Of a stretch of DNA of 64,000 nt, positions 1 through 7,391 are shown piece after piece. The DNA comes from Haloferax mediterranei ATCC 33500 (GTDB lineage: Archaea > Halobacteriota > Halobacteria > Halobacteriales > Haloferacaceae), in assembly GCF_000306765.2 (NCBI RefSeq), contig NC_017941.2:2046001-2110000 (forward strand). The letters run 5' to 3'. The position numbers and the translations under genes are program-made. The notes under the pieces are model-generated. The model ran no database searches. It saw only the letters and a program-made list of their open reading frames with translations, and was not told where the DNA came from. Numbering within the stretch: position 1 is the stretch's first letter; every line of letters begins with the position of its first letter.

Positions 1-1
1 C

Positions 2-1216
2 ACGGTCGATGAAGAAACGGGTGAACTCTCTGTTCCTGACAACCCGATTATTCCGATTATTCACGGGGACGGAATCGGAACTGACGTCGGCCCGGCCGCA
101 CAGAAGGTCCTCGACGCTGCCGCAGAGGCAACGGGGCGTTCTGTATCCTGGATGCGAGTCTACGCCGGTTCATCTGCCCGCGACAAGTACGACGAAAACC
201 TTCCCGTAGACACGGTCAGCGCCATCCGCGACCACCGCGTCGCCATCAAGGGCCCGCTCACGACGCCGGTCGGTGCAGGCTTCCGCTCGCTCAACGTCGC
301 GCTCCGCAAAAAGCTCGACCTCTACGCGAACGTCCGTCCGACCTACCACCTCGACGGTGTCCCGTCGCCGGTCAAGAACCCCTCGGCGATGGATATGGTC
401 ACGTTCCGTGAGAACACCGAAGACGTGTACGCCGGCATCGAGTGGGAAGCCGGTACCGACGAAGTCCAGCAGGTCAAGGAGTTCGTCGAAGACGAGATGG
501 GCGCAGAGGGCGTCATCCACGACGGTCCCGTCGGCATCGGCATCAAGCCCATCACCGAGTTCGGGACGAAGCGTCTCGTCCGCGAGGCAATCGAGTACGC
601 CATCGAGAACGACCGTCCCTCCGTCACCCTCGTCCACAAGGGTAACATCATGAAGTTCACCGAGGGTGCCTTCCGTGACTGGGGCTACGAACTCGCAGAA
701 GAGGAGTTCGGCGACGTCACCATCACCGAAGACGAACTTTGGGAGGAGTACGACGGCGAGCGTCCCGAGGACAAGATTGTCGTCAAGGACCGCATCGCCG
801 ACAACATGCTCCAGCAGCTTCTCACCCGCACCGCCGACTACGACGTCATCGCCACGATGAACCTCAACGGCGACTACATGTCCGACGCCGCCGGCGCACA
901 GATTGGTGGTCTCGGCATCGCACCCGGCGCGAACTTCGGTGAGGGCCTCTGTCTCGCAGAGCCGGTCCACGGCTCCGCGCCCAAGTACGCAGGCGAGGAC
1001 AAGGTCAACCCGACCGCGATGATTCTCTCCGGCCGTCTCATGTTCGAGTACATGGGCTGGAAGGACGCCGGCAAGCTCATCCGCGACGCCGTCGAGAAGA
1101 CCATCTCCGAGGGCGACGTCACGTACGACCTCCACCGCCAGATCGAAGGCGGCAACAAGCTCGCAACGAGCGAGTACGCGGACAAGGTCGTCGAAAATAT
1201 TCACGAATTAGCGTAA
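2..1216 (+). CDS. icd: Isocitrate dehydrogenase (NADP-type), 5' end outside window
   Basis: TCA-cycle enzyme that oxidatively decarboxylates isocitrate to 2-oxoglutarate. The reading frame is already open at base 2 (TVDEETGELSVPDN, then IPIIHGDGIGTDV), so only a short N-terminal part, probably under 25 residues, is missing. Visible family motifs are the N-terminal HGDGIG loop, the substrate loop SLNVALRKKLDLYANVRP, ENTEDVYAGIEW, HKGNIMKFTEG, the DRIADNMLQQ segment and the cofactor/metal region NLNGDYMSDAAGAQIGG followed by EPVHGSAPKYAG. It ends ENIHELA. The stop codon lies inside a perfect inverted repeat, and the last codons are repeated 54 bp downstream. Identification is certain; cofactor preference is inferred from haloarchaeal homologues. 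Confidence 0.97.
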   Translation, partial: TVDEETGELSVPDNPIIPIIHGDGIGTDVGPAAQKVLDAAAEATGRSVSWMRVYAGSSARDKYDENLPVDTVSAIRDHRVAIKGPLTTPVGAGFRSLNVALRKKLDLYANVRPTYHLDGVPSPVKNPSAMDMVTFRENTEDVYAGIEWEAGTDEVQQVKEFVEDEMGAEGVIHDGPVGIGIKPITEFGTKRLVREAIEYAIENDRPSVTLVHKGNIMKFTEGAFRDWGYELAEEEFGDVTITEDELWEEYDGERPEDKIVVKDRIADNMLQQLLTRTADYDVIATMNLNGDYMSDAAGAQIGGLGIAPGANFGEGLCLAEPVHGSAPKYAGEDKVNPTAMILSGRLMFEYMGWKDAGKLIRDAVEKTISEGDVTYDLHRQIEGGNKLATSEYADKVVENIHELA

Positions 1217-1249
1217 ACTAATTCGTGGGTCTGCCGAGCTTTGCTCGGC
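1202..1249 (+). terminator. Two hairpins at the icd 3' end
   Basis: CACGAATTAG and CTAATTCGTG form a perfect 10-bp stem (1202-1227) whose 6-nt loop contains the stop codon. GCCGAGC-TTT-GCTCGGC follows as a 7-bp stem (1233-1249). There is no long T run, so a role in 3'-end formation or mRNA stability is inference. The icd tail (attcacgaa...gcgtaa) recurs at 1254-1270, so the hairpins may instead mark an inserted or duplicated segment. Confidence 0.45.
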
Positions 1250-1320
1250 CACTATTCACGAACTCGCGTAAGCCAACGAACTCCCTTCAGAGGCTGTTTC
1301 TGGCCTCAATTTCTCCGCTT

Positions 1321-1818
1321 TCACAGCCGGTTCGGGTCCCGCCGTAACGTCGCAACCCGGTCCCACAGCGGCCGAACGATACCGAAGACGACAGCACCGG
1401 CAGTGTCGGCGACGATGTCGATACCCGTGTCTTCGAGATAGAACGAGAGCGACCAATTGACCCAGAAGTCGGTGAAGAGTCGCTCGTACACCTCGAACCA
1501 CGTCCCGATGGCGGCGACGGCCATCGGAAGGACGACGAGAAGCGCGAGACGCGACCGAAGCAGTCGCGGTTCGAGGACGTACAGCACCGCCGCAACGCCG
1601 AACCCGGATGCGGCGTGGACGAAGATGTCCCACCACCAGATGCGGGTGTAGAGGAACAGCGCCATGCTCGTAAAGTGCGTCGCGGTCACGAGGGTACCCC
1701 ACACGGCGACGACGGCCATCTCTCGTGGACGGTCCTCCCACCGCGAGAGCACCATCTCGTCCCACACCCGCCTCAGCATTCGAGTCGGAGCAAGCGCTGT
1801 GCGCTGAGCGAGCTGCAT
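1321..1818 (-). CDS. YjdF/DUF2238-like membrane protein (paralogue 1)
   Basis: A 165-residue integral membrane protein with about four predicted helices. Conserved blocks shared with the neighbouring paralogue are LWWWD/IWWWD...H..SGFG (residues about 61-74), a central FEVYERLF, and an EDTGIDIVADTAGAVVFG segment near the C terminus. The pattern (D..H...GF, F.E..E, D...D) resembles the YjdF/DUF2238 group of membrane proteins; no biochemical role is known to me. The next gene upstream on this strand (1973-2530) is a tandem paralogue. Its gene is convergent with icd. Confidence 0.82.
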   Translation of the reverse strand: MQLAQRTALAPTRMLRRVWDEMVLSRWEDRPREMAVVAVWGTLVTATHFTSMALFLYTRIWWWDIFVHAASGFGVAAVLYVLEPRLLRSRLALLVVLPMAVAAIGTWFEVYERLFTDFWVNWSLSFYLEDTGIDIVADTAGAVVFGIVRPLWDRVATLRRDPNRL

Positions 1819-1972
1819 TGCATCTGACTCTGAGTGGTATTGACAAACGGTCGCATAGAAGAGTAATGGAGAATCTGTAATATGTACGTTACTCCCGGGG
1901 AAAACAGGTTCCGGCTTAAATTAATATCCCACGCAACCGAGTTTCAGCCGAGAGTCAGTCCGAACGGCCGAC

Positions 1973-2530
1973 TCAGTCGGTCTCAGACTGCGGTTGCTCG
2001 CCGCCATCGGACCGGAGTCGTTTGGATGGTTCTGTTGAAGCCGCCTCCAGTTTCGAACCGACCGCGACCGTGGGCCGTCTGGTGAGACTGTTGACGAAGG
2101 CGACGAACACGAGTCCGCCGAGAACGTCGACGACGAGGTCGACGAGAGTGTCTTCGACGTAGTACGCCATCGACCAGCCGTACCAGAAGTCCTTGAACAG
2201 GTATTCGTACACCTCGAATCCTGCGCCGATAGCGAGGATGAGAGTGCCGACGACCACCGGCGCGCGAGTATCCTCGAATAGTCGCGGAAAGACCAGGAAC
2301 AGGACGCCTGCGACGCCGAATCCGGAGAGCGTATGGGTGAGAAGGTCCCACCACCAGAGTTTCGTGTAAATATCGTACGCGAGACCTCCGAAGTGGAGCG
2401 CGCTGACGAAGACCGCCCAGACACCGACGAATACCCAGAGCCACGGCTTGCGTGCGAGTTCGCGGCGATTCATGGTCACCTGTGGCTCGCTTCCGTGGGT
2501 GGTGTGTTCGACGTGCTGGACGCTGTCCAT
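1973..2530 (-). CDS. YjdF/DUF2238-like membrane protein (paralogue 2)
   Basis: A 185-residue membrane protein, start chosen at 2530 (MDSVQHVEH) because it aligns the distance to the shared LWWWDLLTHTLSGFG block with paralogue 1; MNRREL at 2473 is the alternative. It has the same FEVYEYLF and YVEDTLVDLVVDVLGG blocks. The C terminus is a polar tail. A much longer frame runs upstream of 2530 but overlaps the plus-strand gene at 2672 and is not credible. Divergent from the zinc-ribbon gene at 2672, so 2531-2671 should hold both promoters. Confidence 0.83.
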   Translation of the reverse strand: MDSVQHVEHTTHGSEPQVTMNRRELARKPWLWVFVGVWAVFVSALHFGGLAYDIYTKLWWWDLLTHTLSGFGVAGVLFLVFPRLFEDTRAPVVVGTLILAIGAGFEVYEYLFKDFWYGWSMAYYVEDTLVDLVVDVLGGLVFVAFVNSLTRRPTVAVGSKLEAASTEPSKRLRSDGGEQPQSETD

Positions 2531-2671
2531 GGAGGATATACGCGGGGAGAGGGCATAGTTGGGGACTACTGTCAAGTGAGTAGTGATACTCCCTTGATAA
2601 ATGCTTTCTCCTAAGAGTTTCCTCTCAGCAGGTCCCGAACGTTCAAATTCGAAGCGGCGAAATGCACGGCT

Positions 2672-3211
2672 ATGTACGCGGTCGTGGGGTGTACGGACTG
2701 TGCGAACATGTGGTTGCTCTCGGACCCACGAGAGTCGAAGACAGCGACGTGTCCGCGCTGCGGCAGGCGACACCAGACGAAGAAACTCAGGCACTTTTTC
2801 GAGTCGGAGGACCGGGACGCCGCCAGACAGGCGCGCTCGGCCCTCTTGGCGAAGAAGCACGGCGACAGTGAGGCGTTCGCGGAGGTTGCACACGTCTCGG
2901 AACTCGACCGGCAGGTCGACGAATCGGGCGTCGACGACCGCGAATATCTCGAAGGGTCGGGTCTCGACGCCGACGAGGTGTTCGAGGCGGGCGAGAAGGC
3001 AACACAGGGTCGAAATTCGGCGACGGGGTCGGCCGACCGCTTGACCATCGTCCGCGAGGCGATTCAGGACGGCGACCGACCGACTGAGGAGGAAATCGTC
3101 GCCGCCGCGAGCGACCGAGGCGTCCCGGAAGAGCGCGCTCGCGACCTCCTCGACAAACTCCGACGGCGCGGAGAAGTGTCGGAATCGCGGGGTCGACACC
3201 GCTTGCTCTGA
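2672..3211 (+). CDS. DUF5817-like zinc-ribbon / winged-helix-like protein
   Basis: A 179-residue soluble acidic protein. The N terminus carries a zinc ribbon with two CxxC-type knuckles (CTDC at residues 7-10 and CPRC at about 27-30). The middle is a charged linker. The last 55 residues (LTIVREAIQDGDRPTEEEI...) look like a winged-helix fold, with EEIVAAASDRGVPEERARDLLDKLRRRGEV as helix-turn-helix and wing. This architecture matches the haloarchaeal DUF5817 family as I know it. Nucleic-acid binding is inferred from the folds only. Confidence 0.8.
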   Translation: MYAVVGCTDCANMWLLSDPRESKTATCPRCGRRHQTKKLRHFFESEDRDAARQARSALLAKKHGDSEAFAEVAHVSELDRQVDESGVDDREYLEGSGLDADEVFEAGEKATQGRNSATGSADRLTIVREAIQDGDRPTEEEIVAAASDRGVPEERARDLLDKLRRRGEVSESRGRHRLL

Positions 3212-3251
3212 CCAGCGGCGACTCGGTGGTTCGGTAGTTCGGTGGGTGGAC

Positions 3252-3401
3252 TCAGAGTACACCGAGGAGTTTTGCGACCGTCAGACCGGACGCGACGATT
3301 CCCAACGTCAGCTTCACCAACTTGAGCGCGAGGGCGAGTCGCCGCACCTCGTCGTGTTCGTCGGACGATTCTGTGCCGGTGCTGAGGCGAGGGACAGACA
3401 T
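3252..3401 (-). CDS. Small hydrophobic protein, 49 aa
   Basis: Reads MSVPRLSTGTESSDEHDEVRRL and then one hydrophobic, probably membrane-spanning helix (LALALKLVKLTLGIVASGLTVAKLLGVL). The start at 3401 gives a soluble acidic head and a C-terminal anchor; an upstream start at 3491 is possible but adds basic low-complexity sequence unlike the proteome. No family recognised. It converges with the DUF5817-like gene. Confidence 0.5.
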   Translation of the reverse strand: MSVPRLSTGTESSDEHDEVRRLALALKLVKLTLGIVASGLTVAKLLGVL

Positions 3402-3698
3402 GGGAGGGGATGGGATGTGGACACGCCCGCGGGTGCCCCCCGACGGACGCATTTTAATCGTTCTGCCGGGACGGGAGTAAAACCGAGCCACGGATGCGGA
3501 GTGAAAGTGAAAGTGGACGAGAGACTACCAATTTAGCTGACCAATGGGCTGTAAAGCACTCACGGCCGCCGATTCAAAATCATACGCCGAGTGAAAGTAA
3601 AGACGCAGATGTGTGCTGTTCGGAGTGCTGCTCGGACTGGAATCTCTCCCGAACGCGTTCAATCAGACCGGTTCTGTACCATGTCCTCGTCGCCGCCC
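3402..3698. other. Intergenic, no gene seen
   Basis: Roughly 300 bp between two minus-strand genes. Open frames here have poor codon bias and no recognisable domain. A TTTTAAT-like box (3452-3458) could be promoter-related. Nothing else is supported. Confidence 0.5.
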
Positions 3699-3887
3699 TC
3701 AGAACAGAATGCTATCGTAGGCGGCCGTCGCAATGCCACCAATCACCCGTTCGCAGTGCGGGCAAACAACCAACTCGGAAGAGCCAGTGCTACTTTCGCT
3801 TATTCGCAGGAATCCGACTTTATCGTCGGTAGTTATTCGCTTGTCACACTCGGGGCAGCGCGCACTATCGACAAATGTAAATCCTAT
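3699..3887 (-). CDS. Small CPxC zinc-ribbon protein with an ATA in place of the start codon
   Basis: The minus-strand frame between stops reads (I)GFTFVDSARCPECDKRI, continues through a GFLRISESSTG segment, then VVCPHCERVIGGIATAAYDSILF. Two CPxC knuckles (residues 11-14 and 42-45) spaced about 30 residues make a convincing treble-clef or zinc-ribbon, typical of the many haloarchaeal mini zinc-finger proteins. No ATG, GTG or TTG exists in frame upstream of the first knuckle. The codon where Met would be expected is ATA (3887-3885), 26-30 nt downstream of a TATA-like box, so either the start has mutated or AUA initiates. The product is 62 aa if ATA is used. Confidence 0.6.
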   Translation of the reverse strand: MGFTFVDSARCPECDKRITTDDKVGFLRISESSTGSSELVVCPHCERVIGGIATAAYDSILF

Positions 3888-4029
3888 GTATAGTTTTGAG
3901 AACCGACACGATATGGTATCTTCTCAATACTTTTTCGGGGTGACCCCGCGTCGAACGACCGAGTACACGCGGCGTGTCTGTTCTCGGTGGCTGTTGTGGC
4001 TGTTCCGCCGAGTAGCCTCCTACGCCGCC

Positions 4030-5289
4030 TTACCGACCGAGGTCGGCGTGCGCGCTGGAGAGGTGCCGCGAGGCGAGCGCGGAGAGAAGTGAGAGTTCGC
4101 CAGCGAGCGAGCCGACGGCGATTGCTTCCGCGAGCGCGTCGGCGTTCGAACCCGCCGGGTCGCCGCCGCCGCGGACGCCGAGGATGTCGAGGCCTTCGGC
4201 TTGGGTCGGGAGCTTCGTCCCGCCGCCGACGGTGCCGACTTCGAGCGAGGCGATAGAGACGGAGACGTAGAGGTCGCCACCGGACTCCGTCCGGTGAGCC
4301 TCCGAGTCCCCCGACTCGGAGACGCCCTCCTGTACCTCGGCGGTCGTGATGGCGTTCGCGCCCTCGACGACCTGCGCTTCGTCCTGCCCGGTAGCGAGGA
4401 ACATCGCGGCGACGACGTTTGCGACGTGGGCGTTGAAGCCGAGGCTCGCGGCCTTCGCCGAGCCGATGAGGTTCTTGCGCGTGTTGAGTTCCGCGATGGC
4501 CTCGGGCGTCGTGTGGAGGCGCTCTTCGACGACTTCCCGCGGGATGCGCACGTCGGCGGTGACGCTGCGGCCGCGGCCTTCGACGGCGTTGATGGCGGCG
4601 GGCTTCTTGTCGGTACAGAGGTTGCCCGAGAGGGCGACGAGGGAGGCGGTCGTCTCTTCTTCGACGAGGTCACACGCCGCACCCGTGGCGATGGTCACCA
4701 TGTTCATCCCCATGGCGTCCTTCGTGTCGTAGCGGAAGCGCAGGTAGACTGAGTTGCCGACGACGTAGGGCGTCACGTCGAGGAGTTCGCCGTGGTTCGT
4801 CGTCTCCTCGGCGGCGTCTTTCAGCGCCTCGAAGTTGTCGCGGGTCCACGAGACGAGGGCTTCGGCCTCGGCGACGTCGGCGACGCGGAAGACCGGCGCG
4901 CGGGTCATCCCGGACTTGAGGACGCGAGCGGTCGCGCCGCCGGCGCTGTTGATGACCGAGCAGCCGCGGTTGACGGATGCGAGAAGCGCGCCCTCGGTGG
5001 TTGCGAGCGGGAGGTACTTCTCGCCGGAGGCGGCACCGCCGTCGATGGTGACGGGACCGGCGACGCCCATCGGTACCTGAATCGTGCCGACCATGTTCTC
5101 GATGGCCGTCTCGGCGTCTTCGGCGGGGAAGCCGTAGTTCCCGACCGAGTCGAGCGACGCACCCGTGTCCTCTTCGACGAGGAGGCGGCGAGCCTCAGTG
5201 GCGGTGTCGGCATCGGCGTGTGCTTCGAGTTCGTGAAGGCGGAGTTCGCCCGCTCGAACGCGGTCGGCGAGAGACGCAGCGTCTGTCAT
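4030..5289 (-). CDS. hmgA: HMG-CoA reductase (class I)
   Basis: Reduces HMG-CoA to mevalonate with NADPH, the committed step toward archaeal ether lipids and carotenoids; in Haloferax this gene is the target behind mevinolin/statin resistance. All class I signatures are present: the catalytic Glu in ENMVGTIQVPMGVAGP, the lysine in NLCTDKKPAAINAVEG, the aspartate in TKDAMGMNMVTIATGA, the GTVGGGT nucleotide loop and a C-terminal histidine in LASRHLSSAHADLGR. At 419 aa it carries an unusual in-frame insert (residues about 323-337, ESGDSEAHRTESGGD) encoded by a palindromic element. Divergent from the amidohydrolase across a 129-bp promoter region. Confidence 0.97.
   Translation of the reverse strand: MTDAASLADRVRAGELRLHELEAHADADTATEARRLLVEEDTGASLDSVGNYGFPAEDAETAIENMVGTIQVPMGVAGPVTIDGGAASGEKYLPLATTEGALLASVNRGCSVINSAGGATARVLKSGMTRAPVFRVADVAEAEALVSWTRDNFEALKDAAEETTNHGELLDVTPYVVGNSVYLRFRYDTKDAMGMNMVTIATGAACDLVEEETTASLVALSGNLCTDKKPAAINAVEGRGRSVTADVRIPREVVEERLHTTPEAIAELNTRKNLIGSAKAASLGFNAHVANVVAAMFLATGQDEAQVVEGANAITTAEVQEGVSESGDSEAHRTESGGDLYVSVSIASLEVGTVGGGTKLPTQAEGLDILGVRGGGDPAGSNADALAEAIAVGSLAGELSLLSALASRHLSSAHADLGR
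4278..4321 (-). repeat. Two-hairpin palindromic element inserted in frame in hmgA
   Basis: CACCGGAC-tcc-GTCCGGTG (4278-4296) and CTCCGAGTC-cccc-GACTCGGAG (4300-4321) lie side by side, each a perfect stem. They encode part of the ESGDSEAHRTESGG insert just before the conserved DLYVSVSIASLEVGTVGGGT block. A homologous, partly decayed copy sits in the divergent neighbour at 5748-5793. In-frame spread of such elements is known for Rickettsia palindromic elements; the analogy is mine. Confidence 0.75.
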
Positions 5290-5418
5290 GCTCCGACGTT
5301 TTCCGCGCCGGCCCTAACGGTTTCCGGTTCTGTGGATGGCACAGTCGTAACTGGGAGTCGGGCACTCGACTTCGCTCCTTCCCGAACGATTTTGCCCTCC
5401 CGCATCGGGGTCGAATGT

Positions 5419-7032
5419 ATGACTGCGGCAGCGGACCTCGTACTGACGAACGCCGAGGTACACACCCTCGAATCACCGGACGAGACCCACGAAGCGGTCG
5501 CTATCCGCGGTGGCGAGATTGTCCGCGTCGGCCGCGCCTACGACGTAGAACTACTCGTTGGTGTCGAAACGACCGTCATCGACTGCGAGGGCCGAGTCGT
5601 CCTCCCCGGATTCATCGACGCCCACACCCACCTCCCGATGGTCGGCCGGTCGCTCGTCCACGCCGACCTCTCGGGAGCTGATTCGGCCGCGGAGGCTGTC
5701 GACCTGCTCCGCGACCGAGCAGCCGAGGTTGGTGACAGTGACGGTGGCTCCGACGCCGTGGATTCGGAGGCTCGTCGGACAACGTCCGGCGGTGACTGGG
5801 TGCTCGGGTTCGGCTACGACGAGAGTACGTGGGACGAATCGCGCTACCTCACCCGCGAGGACCTCGATTCCGTCTCCGAAACGGCTCCAGTTGTCGCCTT
5901 CCGCGAAGACCTCCACACCGTCGGCGTCAACTCGGTCGTCCTCGACCGCTACGGCGACGAGATGCCCAGCGAGGGCGTCCAGACCGAAGGTGGCGAGCCG
6001 ACGGGGGTCGTCGTCGAGGAGGCGGTCGACGTGCTCTGGGAAGCGACCGAACCAGACCGTGAGGAGATGACGAAACTCGTCCGCGCGGCACAGGAGTACG
6101 CGACCGCCCGCGGAGTCACCGGCGTCCACGACATGGTCCGTGGCTCTCGCGCTCCCGAAGTCTACCGCAACCTCGCCGCCGCGGGCGAGTTAGACCTCCG
6201 CGTCCGAATCAACTACTGGTCGGACCACCTCGATTCCCTACGCGAGATTGGCTTGCGGACGAACCACGGTAGCGACCTCGTGCAGGTCGGCGCGATAAAG
6301 TCGTTCACCGACGGAAGCTTCGGCGGCCGAACCGCGAAGCTCTCCGAACCGTACACTGACGCCGATACCAACGCCGCGGAGGAGGACGAGAGCGGAACGG
6401 GCCAGTGGGTCGTCGCCCCCGACGAACTCCGCGAGTTGGTCGCCGGCGCCGACGAGTCGGGCTACCAATTCACTGCCCACGCTATCGGCGACGTGGCTAT
6501 CGACACTGTCCTTTCGGCCTACGCGGAAACGTCGGACCCGGAGACCGCCCGCCACCGTGTCGAGCACGTCGAACTCGCCTCGGACGAGGCCATCGAAGCG
6601 TTCGCCGAGTTGGGCGTCGTCGCCTCCGTCCAGCCGAATTTCCTGAAGTGGGCCGGTGAAGACGGACTCTACGATGCCCGACTCGGCGACCGACGCCTCC
6701 GGACGAACCGCTACCGCGACCTGCTCGACGCTGGTGTCGACCTCGCGTTCGGGAGCGACTGTATGCCGCTCGGCCCGCTTTTCGGTATCGACCTCGCCAC
6801 CGACCACCCGAACCCCGACCAGTCGCTCACCGTGACCGAAGCGCTTCATGCGTACACGTCCGGGGCCGCTTACGCCGGATTCGACGAGGACCGACTGGGA
6901 ACCATCGAAGTCGGTACCGCCGCCGACCTCGTCGTCCTCGACGAGTCGCCGTGGGAAGCCACGTCGATTCGAGATATCGACGTTTCGTTGACTATCGTTG
7001 ACGGTCGCGTCGTCTTCAACGACCGAGCATAA
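5419..7032 (+). CDS. YtcJ-like amidohydrolase
   Basis: A metal-dependent hydrolase of the amidohydrolase superfamily, 537 aa. The start at 5419 (MTAAADLVLTNAEVHTLESP) begins the usual N-terminal beta-sandwich. Motifs in order are VVLPGFIDAHTHLPM (first metal ligands), the GVHDM segment, VGAIKSFTDGSFGGRTAKL, TAHAIGDVAIDTVL, RHRVEHVELASDEAI, SVQPNFLKWAGEDG and AFGSDCMPLGPLFGIDLA with the catalytic Asp, then a C-terminal strand region GTAADLVVLDESPW. The substrate cannot be read from sequence. Residues about 111-125 come from a palindromic insert homologous to that in hmgA. The frame extends upstream on the antisense of hmgA but without a better start. Confidence 0.92.
   Translation: MTAAADLVLTNAEVHTLESPDETHEAVAIRGGEIVRVGRAYDVELLVGVETTVIDCEGRVVLPGFIDAHTHLPMVGRSLVHADLSGADSAAEAVDLLRDRAAEVGDSDGGSDAVDSEARRTTSGGDWVLGFGYDESTWDESRYLTREDLDSVSETAPVVAFREDLHTVGVNSVVLDRYGDEMPSEGVQTEGGEPTGVVVEEAVDVLWEATEPDREEMTKLVRAAQEYATARGVTGVHDMVRGSRAPEVYRNLAAAGELDLRVRINYWSDHLDSLREIGLRTNHGSDLVQVGAIKSFTDGSFGGRTAKLSEPYTDADTNAAEEDESGTGQWVVAPDELRELVAGADESGYQFTAHAIGDVAIDTVLSAYAETSDPETARHRVEHVELASDEAIEAFAELGVVASVQPNFLKWAGEDGLYDARLGDRRLRTNRYRDLLDAGVDLAFGSDCMPLGPLFGIDLATDHPNPDQSLTVTEALHAYTSGAAYAGFDEDRLGTIEVGTAADLVVLDESPWEATSIRDIDVSLTIVDGRVVFNDRA
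5748..5793 (+). repeat. Decayed copy of the hmgA palindromic element
   Basis: CTCCGA...TCGGAG (5748-5769) is followed by CGGAC-aac-GTCCG (5776-5788). The order, the joining bases GGCTC and the downstream GGxGAC match the hmgA copy read in its coding direction, giving DSEARRTTSGGD against DSEAHRTESGGD. The upper stem has lost pairing, so this copy looks older. Confidence 0.65.
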
Positions 7033-7052
7033 CGCGCCCCGCTCGCTCGTCC

Positions 7053-7124
7053 CGCCCGTCTCGCCTGCTCCGCCCGACTCGCCTGCTCCGCCCGACTCGC
7101 CTGCTCTGCCCGACTCGCTTGGTT
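7053..7124 (+). repeat. 18-bp tandem repeat, four units
   Basis: Units of CGCCCGACTCGCCTGCTC lie at 7053, 7071, 7089 and 7107, the first and last diverged, just downstream of the amidohydrolase stop. The period is divisible by three, but no credible coding frame uses it. Confidence 0.8.
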
Positions 7125-7213
7125 CGCTCGTGCCGTTCGTTCTGTTTCAGCTCGCTTACTTCTGTTCGTCCCTCCTGTCCCACGTACCCTGTGCGACCAA
7201 ACGGCAACTCATT

Positions 7214-7234
7214 TTGAAGAAAATTCTTCTTCAA
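7214..7234. promoter_or_regulatory. Palindrome upstream of nadABC (site 1)
   Basis: TTGAAGAA-aattc-TTCTTCAA is a perfect 8-bp inverted repeat in an otherwise gene-free 360-bp region. It resembles site 2 at 7331. A role as operator for a NAD-responsive regulator is inference. Confidence 0.5.
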
Positions 7235-7330
7235 CGAGCGAACGCTGCTTTTCGCCACCTAACAACGATTCGTGTCATATATCACGTCCTAATACGGCCT
7301 ATAGGAGAACTCCACGTCTCTTTGAGCAGT

Positions 7331-7353
7331 ATTGAAGAAAAATATTTTTCAAT
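7331..7353. promoter_or_regulatory. Palindrome at the nadA promoter (site 2)
   Basis: ATTGAAG is followed by the 12-bp palindrome AAAAATATTTTT and CAAT, making a near-symmetric AT-rich site about 40-60 bp before the nadA start. It overlaps where the TATA/BRE would sit, so a bound protein would plausibly block transcription. It shares TTGAAGAAAA with site 1. Confidence 0.5.
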
Positions 7354-7391
7354 ATGGCCTACTGATAGTGAGCCAATCGTGGTGAAAATTC

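Noticed and set aside
170..1204. Long minus-strand open frame opposite icd
   Set aside because: Antisense to a certain gene; open only because GC-rich third positions remove stops. Sequence is Val/Asp-rich shadow without domain.
2531..3262. Upstream extension of the second YjdF-like gene
   Set aside because: Lies antisense to the zinc-ribbon gene and lacks membrane or domain features.
3591..3893. 100-aa plus-strand frame
   Set aside because: Antisense to the small zinc-ribbon gene, poor codon bias.
4792..5418. N-terminal extension of the amidohydrolase
   Set aside because: Antisense to hmgA; the family starts at 5419 and the divergent promoter lies between.
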